The notes: generated from the sequence alone by a model not told the origin. Positions 1 through 9,056 are shown, counted from the first letter of the stretch. The stretch: 43,783 nucleotides of DNA from Ruminococcaceae bacterium UBA1767 (GCA_002315505.1 DCGX01000001.1:1-43783); one strand, 5' to 3'. A program made the numbers and translations.

Positions 1-504
1 AAAGCGAATTGAGTGTGGCTAAGCTGAGTTTTAAGCTTTCAGCACAGAGGAATTCTGTAACCACTTCGGAGTAAGTCACTCAGAGGAATTACAAGATAAC
101 CCTTCAATCCGTCATTGGATAACTTGCTCAAAAAAAGCGTAGCCTATTACGGTTACGTTATATGCACAATAGCTTCATCAAAAACTATTGTGTTGTTTCA
201 ACAATGGGGTAAAAAAAGTGCTTCATGGTTATTCCTAAGAGTTATCTGGTGGAATAACCAAAGAAGCCGCTAAAAAATGGAGTAAGCATTACCTCAACAA
301 AGCCTAAAAGGCATTTTTTTGAATTATACAATAGTTAATTCAATCGGTCTCAGGCACCGTTCCCCCTGAGAGGCGGCGTGCATTATGTAAGCCGTTGTGA
401 TGTAGTTTTCTGCATTAGACCCACGAACACTGAACACCGGAAACGGAGGCGGTAACAATACCGGCATAAGCAAAAATTGTTTATAATAATATAAAGGTGA
501 TGAT
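1..504. other. Gene-free, hairpin-rich stretch upstream of the recombinase
   Basis: No convincing gene lies in these 504 bases, but there is a lot of secondary structure. The direct repeat CAGAGGAATT occurs at 45-54 and 81-90. A perfect 8-bp hairpin CACAATAG/CTATTGTG lies at 165-172 and 185-192. A longer stem at 220-267 pairs GCTTC with GAAGC and TGGTTATTCC with GGAATAACCA around a 15-nt loop. A short GCCT/AGGC hairpin plus seven T (302-320) looks like a weak intrinsic terminator. A 6-bp CTCAGG/CCTGAG hairpin follows near 347-369. A TATAAT-like box at 482-487 precedes the recombinase without a good -35. Possible readings are a structured RNA of about 300 nt, the end or attachment region of a mobile element, or decayed sequence. 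Confidence 0.45.
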
Positions 505-1512
505 ATGATGGCAAGAAGAACAGAGCGCAGAAAGCGCAAAAACTCATCTCAAAAACCTATTAGCAAAGCTCAGGAGCTAAAGAAAGAGGCTGATAAGTTT
601 TTTAATGATAAATATCGGCATGAGCTAACTCGGCAATCGTATAAGGAGCATTATAAGATGTTTATTGACTATTGCCGAAGACAATACCGATGCACAACTA
701 AAGACGAATGCAGTGAACATATTCAAGACTATTCCAACTGGCTTCAAAGTAAAGGAAAGTCTGCAAGTACCATTCATACATATCTCGCACCAGTCTGTAT
801 TTATCATACGGTCTCTATGAAAGATATTGATAAACCGATGAGAAAAGTATCAGAAACAAAAAGAAGTCGAGAAAGAGAAAATAAATATAAAAGAACTGAC
901 CAGCAGTATGATAACGATAAGTATAAAAAACTCGTTCAATTTCAAGAGCGAGTTGGAATTAGGCGCTCAGAATTAAAAAATATTCGCCTTGATGCATTAA
1001 AACAGGACGAAAGTGGTTATTGGTGTGTTGAAGTTTTAAATGGAAAAGGCGGAAAATATCAGCTGCAAAGAATACTTCCAGATGACCTAAATTTCATTAG
1101 AGGTTACTTTGTTACACCAAATAGTTCAGAACGCTTATTCAAAGAAAAAGACTTTAGCAATAATATGGACTACCATCACCTTAGAGCATTACAAGCACAA
1201 CGAGCTTATAATTATTACTATGACCTTATTCACAAAGAGGACGGTAGAATAGATGATGAAGCCGCGGAAAAACTGAGAAATGAGCTTAAAACACGTTGGA
1301 AAGCTTACAACAAGGACAAAAATGGGAAAGTTCGTAATTTCCCTGAAAAAAAAACAACAGGTATATACAAACTCAGAGGCGATAATCGGCAATTCGCCCT
1401 TGAACATGGCTTGCCGGTTGAATATGATAAATTGTGCGTCATGGCAGTTAGTATTTTCCATTTAAGCCATTGGAGACTTGATACCTTGACAAATTATTTA
1501 TTGGCAATATAG
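505..1512 (+). CDS. Tyrosine recombinase / integrase
   Basis: Site-specific DNA recombinase expected to cut and rejoin DNA through a covalent tyrosine intermediate. An N-terminal SAM-like core-binding region (about residues 35-105) is followed by the catalytic domain. The full catalytic set is visible: R153 in GIRRSEL, K181/K184 in GKGGK, H224-x-x-R227 in YHHLRA, H322 in LSHW and the nucleophile Y331 in TNYL, five residues before the end. Between the HxxR box and the last histidine are about 95 residues, far more than the usual two dozen, so the domain carries a lysine-rich insertion. The start follows AAAGGTG with proper spacing; a second ATG comes directly after. No excisionase, relaxase or cargo gene is in view, so it is an orphan or the edge of an element extending left of the window. 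The protein looks intact. Confidence 0.85.
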   Translation: MMARRTERRKRKNSSQKPISKAQELKKEADKFFNDKYRHELTRQSYKEHYKMFIDYCRRQYRCTTKDECSEHIQDYSNWLQSKGKSASTIHTYLAPVCIYHTVSMKDIDKPMRKVSETKRSRERENKYKRTDQQYDNDKYKKLVQFQERVGIRRSELKNIRLDALKQDESGYWCVEVLNGKGGKYQLQRILPDDLNFIRGYFVTPNSSERLFKEKDFSNNMDYHHLRALQAQRAYNYYYDLIHKEDGRIDDEAAEKLRNELKTRWKAYNKDKNGKVRNFPEKKTTGIYKLRGDNRQFALEHGLPVEYDKLCVMAVSIFHLSHWRLDTLTNYLLAI

Positions 1513-1670
1513 CTGTATTTTTCGTCATTACGACGGAAAAGTTATTGACAAAGCCGTTTTTGCTTTCAAATTCGTCAAAAGGGAGAAATATCAAAAAGAA
1601 CATTGACTCTTGTACATGAAACATTATAATGAATTCACTATCAGCATATTGATGATAGTTGCTGCGAGAC

Positions 1671-1707
1671 AAGTAAACCTGCTCTCTTTACGAGGGCAGG
1701 TTTACTT
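1671..1707. terminator. Strong bidirectional intrinsic terminator
   Basis: AAGTAAACCTGCTCTC pairs with GAGGGCAGGTTTACTT around a TTTAC loop, giving a 16-bp stem with one T-G wobble. A T-rich run follows on the plus strand and an A-rich start mirrors it. It separates the recombinase from the convergent rlmD operon. Confidence 0.85.
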
Positions 1708-1712
1708 TATTT

Positions 1713-3173
1713 CTAAATTAAATCGTAATATTTTAAAGCTTCAATAATAGCTTTTTCTTTTTCGGGTGGGCAATTTGGAACACGGCTATCTGACTTTTTG
1801 GGTTTCATATAAGCCTCTCCTACATCAAGTCCCATTTTACGCTTAGTCTGGGCGATATTGAGAGTGGAAACTTTCAAATGATACTTCTCAAATACATAGT
1901 CTCTAATTTGAGTATAAGTACCTCCAATTTGTAAATTTCCTAAATTAAGCTCTTCAGGGCTTACATCGAAAGTAACATATTCCTTAGTCGATATATGCCG
2001 TACAAGTGAAACAACCGTCTCGACGTGAGCTGTATGTGGAAACATATCTACGGGCTGGATTTTTTTGACTTTATATTTACCGATATGTGTCAAAAAATTT
2101 ATGTCACGGGCCTGTGTTTCAGGGTTACACGAAATATAGACGATTTTTTGCGGATTGAGTGTAAGCACAGACTTTAAGAACGGCTTATCACTTCCTGCTC
2201 TCGGCGGGTCCATAATCACAACGTCCGCCTTGTCACCGCATTCTGCCATATCGGTCATAAACTCGCCTGCATCAGCGCAGTAGAACTGAATATTGTTTAT
2301 TCCGTTTCTTTTCGCATTGCCAATTGCATCGTGCACGGCATCCCGATTTAATTCCACACCGATAACCTGTTTTGCCTTCTGTGCGGCAATGATTCCGATT
2401 GTGCCCGTGCCGCAGTATGCGTCAATAACGGTTTCTTTTCCCGACAGCTCCGCAAATTCAATGGCCTTGCTGTATAGCTTTTCGGTCTGTACGGGATTTA
2501 TCTGATAGAAGGATTTTGCGGAAATCTTGAACACGCAGCCACATAAAGTGTCTTCAATTTTTCCTATGCCGTAAAGAATTTTTTCTGTTTCACCGAGTAC
2601 CATGCTTGTGCGGTCATTGTTGACATTCTGAATGATAGTGGTGATTTCGGGATACTGCTTTAAAAGCTCTTTAATAAATGCGTTCTTGCCTGGGAATACA
2701 ATTGTTCCCGTAACAAGAACAACCATAATCTGTCCGCTTGTGAAACCTCGTTTTACAAGAACGTGACGCAAAAATCCCGTGCCGTTATCCTCGTTATATG
2801 CGGTCATACGGAATTTCGGCATCATTTTGCGGATGCTTACAATAATTTCGTCCGCTTTTTTATCCTCAAGGCGACAGCTGTCAACGCAAACAATTCTGTG
2901 TGATTTGGATTGATACACACCCGAAATGATTTTACCGCCACGGGTAAATCCGAATGCCGCCTGAACCTTGTTGCGGTAGTTGTACGGGTGTTCCATGCCG
3001 ATTATTTCGTTAACGTGAGCATGAGAGCCGAGCAATTTGACGACCTTGGCCTGCTTGAAGCTGAGTTGTCGGCTATATTCCATATTCTGAAGCTGGCATC
3101 CGCCGCATTTTTTAGAAACAGGGCAGAACTCAGCTTTAACTTGTGAAGTCTTTTTGTTGTTATTATTTTTCAT
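1713..3173 (-). CDS. rlmD: 23S rRNA (uracil-5-)-methyltransferase, RlmD/RumA family
   Basis: SAM-dependent m5U methyltransferase of the TrmA/RlmC/RlmD family, predicted to modify 23S rRNA in the cytoplasm. An iron-sulfur ligand set is visible near the N-terminus: C17, C23, C26 (CPVSKKCGGC) and probably C100. The SAM loop is DAYCGTGTIG, followed by the DPPRAG motif and the catalytic cysteine in YISCNPET. There is no N-terminal TRAM domain. About 95 residues follow the end of the catalytic fold; this C-terminal extension is, from memory, common in clostridial homologues, and its role is not known to me. The start overlaps the end of tex by 11 nt, so it is the last gene of the dnaD-like, loader, tex, rlmD operon. 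The target base (U747 or U1939 type, or both as in Firmicute RlmCD) cannot be told from sequence alone. Confidence 0.9.
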   Translation of the reverse strand: MKNNNNKKTSQVKAEFCPVSKKCGGCQLQNMEYSRQLSFKQAKVVKLLGSHAHVNEIIGMEHPYNYRNKVQAAFGFTRGGKIISGVYQSKSHRIVCVDSCRLEDKKADEIIVSIRKMMPKFRMTAYNEDNGTGFLRHVLVKRGFTSGQIMVVLVTGTIVFPGKNAFIKELLKQYPEITTIIQNVNNDRTSMVLGETEKILYGIGKIEDTLCGCVFKISAKSFYQINPVQTEKLYSKAIEFAELSGKETVIDAYCGTGTIGIIAAQKAKQVIGVELNRDAVHDAIGNAKRNGINNIQFYCADAGEFMTDMAECGDKADVVIMDPPRAGSDKPFLKSVLTLNPQKIVYISCNPETQARDINFLTHIGKYKVKKIQPVDMFPHTAHVETVVSLVRHISTKEYVTFDVSPEELNLGNLQIGGTYTQIRDYVFEKYHLKVSTLNIAQTKRKMGLDVGEAYMKPKKSDSRVPNCPPEKEKAIIEALKYYDLI

Positions 3174-5331
3174 AATCTTTTGGTTTTTTCATTGTGAGTG
3201 AAATTCGTTTTTTATCCATGTTAACATCAATTACCCATACTGTGACAATCTGTCCTACCTTGAGAACCTCCGAAGGATGCTTGATGTATTTGTCTGTGAT
3301 TTGTGAGATATGAACAAGTCCGTCCTGGTGAACACCGATGTCGATGAATGCACCGAAGTCGATAACATTACGAACTGTACCCTGAAGCTCCATTCCGCTT
3401 TTCAGGTCTTTCATATCCATAACGTCTGTACGAAGCATTGGCGGTGGCAGCTCATCACGTGGGTCACGTCCCGGTCGCATAAGCTCCTTTACAATATCCT
3501 GTAATGTCGGCACACCTATGCCGAGCTTCTCTGCAACTTTTTCTTCGCCGAGCGAGTCGATTTTTTCCTTCAAATCCGCTATTTTGCCTGCGGATGCATC
3601 CTTAACTGTGTATGCAAACAATTCGAGCAAATTTTTTGCGGCATCGTAGCTTTCAGGATGAACACCGGTGTTGTCAAGAAGATTTTTACTCTCTGCAACA
3701 CGCATAAAGCCTGCGCATTGCTCGTATGCCTTTGCACCGAGCTTCGGAACCTTTTTAAGCTGTGAGCGTGACGTGAACGCACCGTTTTCTTCACGGAAGG
3801 TAACAATATTTTTGGCAACAGTTGAGTTGATACCCGAAACTCTTGTCAGAAGAGAGGGAGAGGCGGTATTAACATCAACGCCGACAGCGTTAACGGCATC
3901 CTCAACAACGCCGTTCAGTGCGCCGTCAAGCTCTTTTTTAGGCATATCGTGCTGATACTGACCGACACCGATTGCCTTCGGGTCAATCTTTACAAGCTCT
4001 GCGAGAGGGTCCTGCAATCTTCTTGCGATTGAAACCGCACTACGGAGAGAAACGTCATACTGCGGAAATTCCTCAGCAGCGAGCTTTGAAGCGGAATAAA
4101 CTGAAGCACCTGCTTCGCTTACAACCATATAAGCGGTATCTGTGTCAATTTCTTTTAAAAGATTTGCTGTGAATATTTCTGTTTCTTTTGATGCGGTGCC
4201 GTTACCGATAGCAATAATCTGAACACCGTATCGCTTGATTAAGTTTTTGATTAGCACCTTAGCCTGCTCCTGCTGAGCGGCTGAATGCGTGATGTAAGCA
4301 ACACCTGTGTCGAGTACACGTCCTGTTGCGTCAACAACTGCGACCTTGCAGCCTGTTCTGTAGCCGGGGTCAAGACCGAGTGCAACCTTGCCCTTGACAG
4401 GTGGCTGTAAGAGTAATTCCTTTAAATTTGAAGAGAAAACCTTAATAGCATCTGCGGCAGCCTTTTCCGTGAGCATTGAACGGATTTCTCTTTCTATTGA
4501 CGGATAAATAAGTCTGTCATAAGCATCAATGCCTGCATCACGAACTGTGTCAGTGAGAAGTGAGCCGTTGTTTGTGAGAGTAACGGAGCCGATAACATTC
4601 ATAGCCTTGATTCTGTCAAGCTCAACGCTGACCTTCAAAAAGCCTTCACGTTCACCTCGGTCGATTGCAAGAACTCTGTGACCTGCAATTTTATCAACAG
4701 GCTGTGAAAAATCATAGTATTGTTCATAAACGCTCTTTTCGTCCTTGTCAGCGGCTTTTGAATTAACAACACCTACTACCGTAAAAAGATTACGGAGTCT
4801 GCGACGAATGTCGGCATTGTCGGAAATATCCTCTGCGATTATGTCCATCGCACCCTGCAAAGCATCCTCTGCGGTGAGAACTTCTTTTTCTTCATTAATG
4901 TATTCAACTGCAAGCTCAATGGCAGGAGGGCTGTTTTTGTCCTGAAGATAGATAATCTGTGCAAGCGGTTCAAGTCCTTTTTCACGTGCCACAGAAGCGC
5001 GTGTTTTTCTTTTAGGCTTGTACGGACGATAAATATCTTCGATTTCTGCAAGAGTAACAGCCTTGTCGAGTGCGGCAGAAAGCTCGTCTGTGAGCTTTTC
5101 CTGCGAATCAATGAGTGAACGGACTTCTTCTCTTCTTTTGTCAAGATTTCGAAGGTACTCAAGTCTTTCGGAAATTTCTCTGAGAGTCTGGTCATCGAGA
5201 GTGCCGTGAGCTTCCTTTCTGTATCGTGCGATGAACGGAATTGTGTTGCCGTCATCAATGAGAGAAACGACATTTTCAATCTGCCATTTCTGTAAACTGA
5301 ATTCGTGTGTAAGTGCTGAAATAATATCCAT
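3163..5331 (-). CDS. tex: Tex family S1 RNA-binding transcription accessory protein
   Basis: Full-length Tex homologue (722 aa, usual size). Family order is visible: an N-terminal helical region with the IARYRKEAHG signature, a YqgF/RNase H-like domain (ALGLDPGYRTGCKVAVVD), helix-hairpin-helix repeats (NTASPSLLTRVSGI and KVPKLGAKAYEQCAGF) and a C-terminal S1 domain (about residues 645-716, GTVRNVIDFGAFIDIGVHQDG). Tex proteins bind nucleic acid and affect transcription and stress or toxin gene expression in several bacteria; the exact role here is unknown. The start lies 3 nt after the helicase-loader stop and has a GAGGT ribosome binding site. It overlaps rlmD by 11 nt. Confidence 0.95.
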   Translation of the reverse strand: MDIISALTHEFSLQKWQIENVVSLIDDGNTIPFIARYRKEAHGTLDDQTLREISERLEYLRNLDKRREEVRSLIDSQEKLTDELSAALDKAVTLAEIEDIYRPYKPKRKTRASVAREKGLEPLAQIIYLQDKNSPPAIELAVEYINEEKEVLTAEDALQGAMDIIAEDISDNADIRRRLRNLFTVVGVVNSKAADKDEKSVYEQYYDFSQPVDKIAGHRVLAIDRGEREGFLKVSVELDRIKAMNVIGSVTLTNNGSLLTDTVRDAGIDAYDRLIYPSIEREIRSMLTEKAAADAIKVFSSNLKELLLQPPVKGKVALGLDPGYRTGCKVAVVDATGRVLDTGVAYITHSAAQQEQAKVLIKNLIKRYGVQIIAIGNGTASKETEIFTANLLKEIDTDTAYMVVSEAGASVYSASKLAAEEFPQYDVSLRSAVSIARRLQDPLAELVKIDPKAIGVGQYQHDMPKKELDGALNGVVEDAVNAVGVDVNTASPSLLTRVSGINSTVAKNIVTFREENGAFTSRSQLKKVPKLGAKAYEQCAGFMRVAESKNLLDNTGVHPESYDAAKNLLELFAYTVKDASAGKIADLKEKIDSLGEEKVAEKLGIGVPTLQDIVKELMRPGRDPRDELPPPMLRTDVMDMKDLKSGMELQGTVRNVIDFGAFIDIGVHQDGLVHISQITDKYIKHPSEVLKVGQIVTVWVIDVNMDKKRISLTMKKPKDYEK

Positions 5332-5334
5332 ATT

Positions 5335-6303
5335 TTACCTCGTTGATTTTAATTGTCTGATGTCTTCGCCGTCAAAATACAGGTGCTCGAATCCACTGAA
5401 AATTCTTGAAGAAATTCGCTCGTTATATGTGTCACGAAGCTCCTTCTGAGTGAGATTTGTGCTGACGATAGTCGGCTTGCTCTCAAGACAGCGAGTGTTT
5501 ACAATGTTGTATAGAGCGGAAACAGTAAATGCGGTTACAAATTCTGCACCGAGGTCGTCTATGATAAGAAGGTCGCAATTCAGAATTGTATCTTCGGTGT
5601 TTTCGTCGCTTCTGCCGAATTTTTCTTTTTCGAGCTTGTTAAAAAGATTTTGTGCCGATGTGTAAATCACACCGTAGCCTTTTTCAACAACCTTACCTGC
5701 GATAGCAAGTGAAAGGTGAGTTTTTCCGAGACCTGTTTTGCCGTAAAGTAAAAGGCTCGGTGATGTTTTTCTGAAGTCATCGGCATAGCCTTTGCAATAG
5801 CTGAGAACGCTTGTCATTCTCGCTCTCGGGCTTGTAGCACCGTTTTCGGGATAAAAGTCAAGGCGGAAATTATCGAATCTGTATGAGCCAATAGGGAGCT
5901 TTGAACAAAGTCTTTCGTACTCAAAGGATTGCATAAGCGTCTTGAAGCAATCGCAGATAAGTCCGTTGACCGAACCCTTGTCCTCACATTTTCTGCAGGT
6001 ATATTTTACTTCGAGATAGTCCTCGGGATAGCCTGCACTTTTAAGAAGAGTGCGTCTTTCCTCCTGTGCCGAGAGGCTTTCCCTTGCGAGCTTCTCAATG
6101 TATTTTTTGCTGTCCTCAGAGCTCATTCCGACAGCTTTGATTGTGCTGAGCCCTGCTTTAGCCATTCTGTTCTCAATTTCAAGAATTTCGGGCAGCTTTA
6201 AAGCAATTTCATTATGTCTTTTTTCACGCTCAAGTAGGGCGGAATTTCGCCTCTTCTCAAGCTCCTGTTCTGCTTTCTGATATGCCTCTTTACTATATGC
6301 CAT
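5335..6303 (-). CDS. DnaC/DnaI-type replicative helicase loader ATPase
   Basis: AAA+ ATPase expected to load the replicative helicase on DNA at origins or stalled forks. From the chosen start it has 322 aa: a helical charged N-terminus (1-95), a zinc-binding cluster (C103, C106, C118, C120), Walker A GKTGLGKT (188-195), Walker B LLIIDD (245-250), sensor STN (281-283) and an arginine finger near R300. The reading frame stays open upstream to about 6477, but that part lies inside the dnaD-like gene. A strong AAGGGGG site just before the ATG at 6303 sets the start, which overlaps the upstream gene by 11 nt. The pairing with a DnaD-like protein matches Firmicute primosome genetics, as in DnaB/DnaI operons. 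DnaI is the likely functional equivalent; I leave the symbol empty because DnaC and DnaI cannot be separated here. Confidence 0.9.
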   Translation of the reverse strand: MAYSKEAYQKAEQELEKRRNSALLEREKRHNEIALKLPEILEIENRMAKAGLSTIKAVGMSSEDSKKYIEKLARESLSAQEERRTLLKSAGYPEDYLEVKYTCRKCEDKGSVNGLICDCFKTLMQSFEYERLCSKLPIGSYRFDNFRLDFYPENGATSPRARMTSVLSYCKGYADDFRKTSPSLLLYGKTGLGKTHLSLAIAGKVVEKGYGVIYTSAQNLFNKLEKEKFGRSDENTEDTILNCDLLIIDDLGAEFVTAFTVSALYNIVNTRCLESKPTIVSTNLTQKELRDTYNERISSRIFSGFEHLYFDGEDIRQLKSTR

Positions 6304-7291
6304 TTGAAGTTGCCCCCTTATGGTAAACCGGCAGCGGAATTGCACGGCTTTCAAATTCGTCTGTGTTGTATGATGGTTTTTCTTTAGCTTTTTCCTGCTC
6401 CAAGGTCTTTTTGAAGCTGAGCTTTTCATTCTCAATATCTTCGGGAGTTTTAATACCTTTACTGTGCCAGGTTGCAAGAACCTTATTCATATACGGAAAA
6501 CTGATTCGTGTTGAGTGGTTGAGCATTTCCTCATATGCAAGATAAATCATCTCAACATTGAATTTCATATCCTGTGACCATTGGCGAAGATATGCGGACT
6601 GATAGGAAGACGGTCTCGGATTCTGAATTCCAGCCATACGTGCGAATTCCTTCCAGAGTCCGTTGCACTCATTGAGAATTTTAATCTGCTCATCTGCTTT
6701 TTCTATTGAGTCAATTTCTTTTTCGCCCCAATCTTTTCCCACGCTTGCTATGTAAGAAAATCCGTTTTTGCCGATTGAGTTGCAATAGTCAACAAGCATA
6801 TAAATAACTTCAATCGGAAGACCGTAGTGGTCGTGCATCATAATGAGAACAGCCTGACTGTCATATCCGATTGTCTTGCCGAGAAGAGTCTGAATATCGT
6901 TGAACATATTCTTGATTTCGGGAGATTCTTTGCAACGTCTGATAATCTGCTCATTTGTCGGCTTTACTGCCTGCAAAGGCTCAAGCTCTTTTTTTGCTTC
7001 AGCTTCGGTTTTTTCAACCTTTTTCGGTGCAGGTATTACTTCAATTTTTTCATTGTCGCTGACAAGCACATCCCATTGACACAGTGCAACAAGTGCATCG
7101 CTTATGTCGGCAGGGGAATAACCGATATCCTTTGAAATTATTGCAGGGTCAATCGGCTCAGCAGTGTGTCTGTAAATCCATAACAGAGTTTTAAGCTGAG
7201 AGGCGCTCGCTAATTTTATACAATTATCAACGACTTTTGTCGGAACTGCGAACATCGAGCTTAATGCCGCAGGATTAATTCTGTAAGCCAT
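6293..7291 (-). CDS. DnaD/DnaB-like primosome protein
   Basis: Predicted primosome component (332 aa) that helps recruit or remodel DNA for helicase loading. The N-terminal third resembles a winged-helix region. Two DnaD-type helical domains follow: one around LLGKTIGYDSQAVLIMM to GKDWGEKEI, and one around WSQDMKFNVEMIYLAYEEM, ending with the NKVLATWHSKGI motif typical of DnaD domains. The ATG at 7291 is preferred because AAAAGGA lies 9 nt before it; the upstream in-frame ATG at 7300 touches that site and is too close. It is the first gene of the operon with the helicase loader, tex and rlmD. It could be called DnaB (Firmicute sense) or DnaD; the two-domain layout and the loader neighbour favour the former. 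Confidence 0.85.
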   Translation of the reverse strand: MAYRINPAALSSMFAVPTKVVDNCIKLASASQLKTLLWIYRHTAEPIDPAIISKDIGYSPADISDALVALCQWDVLVSDNEKIEVIPAPKKVEKTEAEAKKELEPLQAVKPTNEQIIRRCKESPEIKNMFNDIQTLLGKTIGYDSQAVLIMMHDHYGLPIEVIYMLVDYCNSIGKNGFSYIASVGKDWGEKEIDSIEKADEQIKILNECNGLWKEFARMAGIQNPRPSSYQSAYLRQWSQDMKFNVEMIYLAYEEMLNHSTRISFPYMNKVLATWHSKGIKTPEDIENEKLSFKKTLEQEKAKEKPSYNTDEFESRAIPLPVYHKGATSNGI

Positions 7292-7328
7292 TTTTAACAT
7301 TCCTTTTAGACACAAAAATACAAATACA

Positions 7329-7334
7329 ATTATA
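7329..7334 (-). promoter_or_regulatory. -10 box of the dnaD-like operon promoter
   Basis: A perfect TATAAT on the minus strand lies about 40 nt upstream of the ATG at 7291, in an A/T-rich stretch. No good -35 is seen at 17 nt, so the promoter is tentative. Confidence 0.45.
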
Positions 7335-7465
7335 CTCTTTTTTTTACCAAAAAGGAATACGGAAAATCACTTTCTACATGGCATAATAATATATACAATA
7401 AGTTGTGTCCGACTTGTGTTTTTATCACAATTCAATGCACAAAAATGACAAATTTTTGATAATAT

Positions 7466-7494
7466 TTGACTAATATGAAATAATGTGTTATAAT
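7466..7494 (+). promoter_or_regulatory. Sigma-A promoter of the CorC/HlyC gene
   Basis: TTGACT at 7466-7471, a 17-nt spacer and TATAAT at 7489-7494 make a near-consensus sigma-A promoter. It is divergent from the dnaD-like operon promoter. An AAAGGAG site precedes the ATG at 7553. Confidence 0.8.
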
Positions 7495-7552
7495 TACCGA
7501 ATATAGAAAGAGAAATTCTATAATTTGAAAGTTTGAAAGGAGTTAGTCCATA

Positions 7553-8983
7553 ATGGATGACCCGGGCGGGAACACTATAGCTATCAGTATAGTTATAAAA
7601 TTATTAGTATTGCTTTTACTCATTTTAGTTAATGCATTCTTTGCAATGAGTGAAATAGCAATAATATCCCTAAATGACAACAAGATAGAGAAAATGGCTG
7701 AAGAAGGCCACAAGAAAGCAAAGCAGGTTGTAAAGCTGACGGAAAATTCAAGTAAGTTTCTCTCAACAATACAAATCGGTGTTACGATTGCAGGATTTTT
7801 GACATCTGCAAGCGCATCTGAAACCTTTGCGAAATTGCTTGCAGGAGCATTAAGCGGTACAGCTTTGGAAAAGGCTGTTGGAGCTAATGTTATTCACGGT
7901 ATATCGGTTGTGCTTATAACCTTGATAATGTCGTATTTTTCGCTTGTATTAGGCGAGCTTGCTCCGAAGAAAATTGCTATGCAGGCTTATGAAAAAATTT
8001 CGTTCAAGGTTGTCGGAATTTTGCTTTTTGTTGCTAAGATTTTCAATCCGTTTGTTAAGCTGCTTTCTGCATCAACTAACGGAGTGGTACGTCTTCTCGG
8101 ATTCAATCCGCACGCAGACGAGGAAACCGTTACAGAAGAAGAAATTCGTATGATGGTTGATGTCGGCGGTGAGAAGGGCGTTATTGAAGATGTTCAGAAA
8201 GAAATGATTAACAACATCTTTGAGTTTGATGACCTTGATGCAGGCGATATTATGACACACAGAACGGATATGTCTGCGATTGATGTCAATGACCCGCCGA
8301 TGGAAGCAATCAAAACAGCTATTGAGTCCGGATATTCAAGAATTCCCGTGTTCGATGAAGACCCTGATAATATTGTCGGAATTGTCTACGTTAAGGACTT
8401 GCTGAAATATATCGGCACGGATTTGCCGAAGAATACTATTACTAAAATTATGCGTACTCCTATGTACGTGCCTGAATCGAAAATCTGCGGTGATTTGTTC
8501 AAGGAAATGACATCGAAGCGTACACAGATGGCAGTTGTAGTTGACGAATACGGCGGAACTGCCGGTATTGTAACTCTCGAGGATATTATCGAGGCTATTA
8601 TGGGCAATATCCAGGATGAGTACGACGATGAGGATGAAGAAATTTCTCAGATTAACGACACCACCTTCACAATCGAAGGTATAACGGATATCGATGAGGT
8701 AAACGAGCTTATCGGAAAAGATTTGCCTGACGGAGACTATGACACCGCCGCAGGTTATATAATAAATGAGCTTGGTTTTTTGCCGAAGAACGGCGAAATG
8801 AACGAAGTGATGTTCGAAAATATAAAGTTCACTGTTCTTGCTGTTGACAACAGACGAATTGAAAAAATTCGTATTGAGATTCTTCCTGTTCCCGAAGAGG
8901 AAGAGGAGGAAGAACCTCGTGAAAGACGAAAAGAACGAAGAGAACGTGAAAAAGAAAAAGATAAGGAAAAAGATAAGGATTAA
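7553..8983 (+). CDS. CNNM/CorC (HlyC) family membrane protein with CBS pair
   Basis: Integral membrane protein of the CNNM/CorC family (476 aa), linked in other bacteria to magnesium/divalent cation efflux; older annotations call it hemolysin-like. The N-terminal DUF21 transmembrane domain covers about residues 5-200 and includes NAFFAMSEIAI and LGELAPKKIA. Two CBS repeats (about 220-340) contain DIMTHRTDM, SRIPVFDE and VVDEYGGTAGIVTLEDI. A CorC/HlyC domain follows (about 350-435). The last 35 residues are an unusual run of glutamate, arginine and lysine, likely disordered. The start has an AAAGGAG site. It is single-gene, with its own promoter and terminator. Substrate is inferred from family only. 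Confidence 0.92.
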   Translation: MDDPGGNTIAISIVIKLLVLLLLILVNAFFAMSEIAIISLNDNKIEKMAEEGHKKAKQVVKLTENSSKFLSTIQIGVTIAGFLTSASASETFAKLLAGALSGTALEKAVGANVIHGISVVLITLIMSYFSLVLGELAPKKIAMQAYEKISFKVVGILLFVAKIFNPFVKLLSASTNGVVRLLGFNPHADEETVTEEEIRMMVDVGGEKGVIEDVQKEMINNIFEFDDLDAGDIMTHRTDMSAIDVNDPPMEAIKTAIESGYSRIPVFDEDPDNIVGIVYVKDLLKYIGTDLPKNTITKIMRTPMYVPESKICGDLFKEMTSKRTQMAVVVDEYGGTAGIVTLEDIIEAIMGNIQDEYDDEDEEISQINDTTFTIEGITDIDEVNELIGKDLPDGDYDTAAGYIINELGFLPKNGEMNEVMFENIKFTVLAVDNRRIEKIRIEILPVPEEEEEEEPRERRKERREREKEKDKEKDKD

Positions 8984-8987
8984 TTTC

Positions 8988-9021
8988 AGACCTGTAAGTG
9001 CGAGCTTGCAGGTCTTTTTTT
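8988..9021 (+). terminator. Intrinsic terminator after the CorC/HlyC gene
   Basis: AGACCTGTAAG pairs with CTTGCAGGTCT (11 bp, one T-G wobble) around the 6-nt loop TGCGAG, followed by an unbroken T run to 9021. It sits 4 nt after the stop codon. Confidence 0.9.
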
Positions 9022-9056
9022 GCGCTTGCGTCATATACATTACCGAGGTGTGTGTT

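Noticed and set aside
242..305. Protein-like fragment ELSGGITKEAAKKWSKHYLN on the plus strand
   Set aside because: Only about 20 codons between stops, and it coincides with the arm of the long hairpin; a decayed gene end is possible but not supportable.
324..539. 71-aa minus-strand frame upstream of the recombinase
   Set aside because: No ribosome site, odd proline-rich composition and overlap with the recombinase start; more likely a chance frame in element-end DNA.
8838..9056. N-terminal extension of the deacetylase-like gene back to 8838
   Set aside because: It runs through the end of the CorC/HlyC gene and its terminator hairpin; the ATG at 9057 with GAGGTG is the better start.
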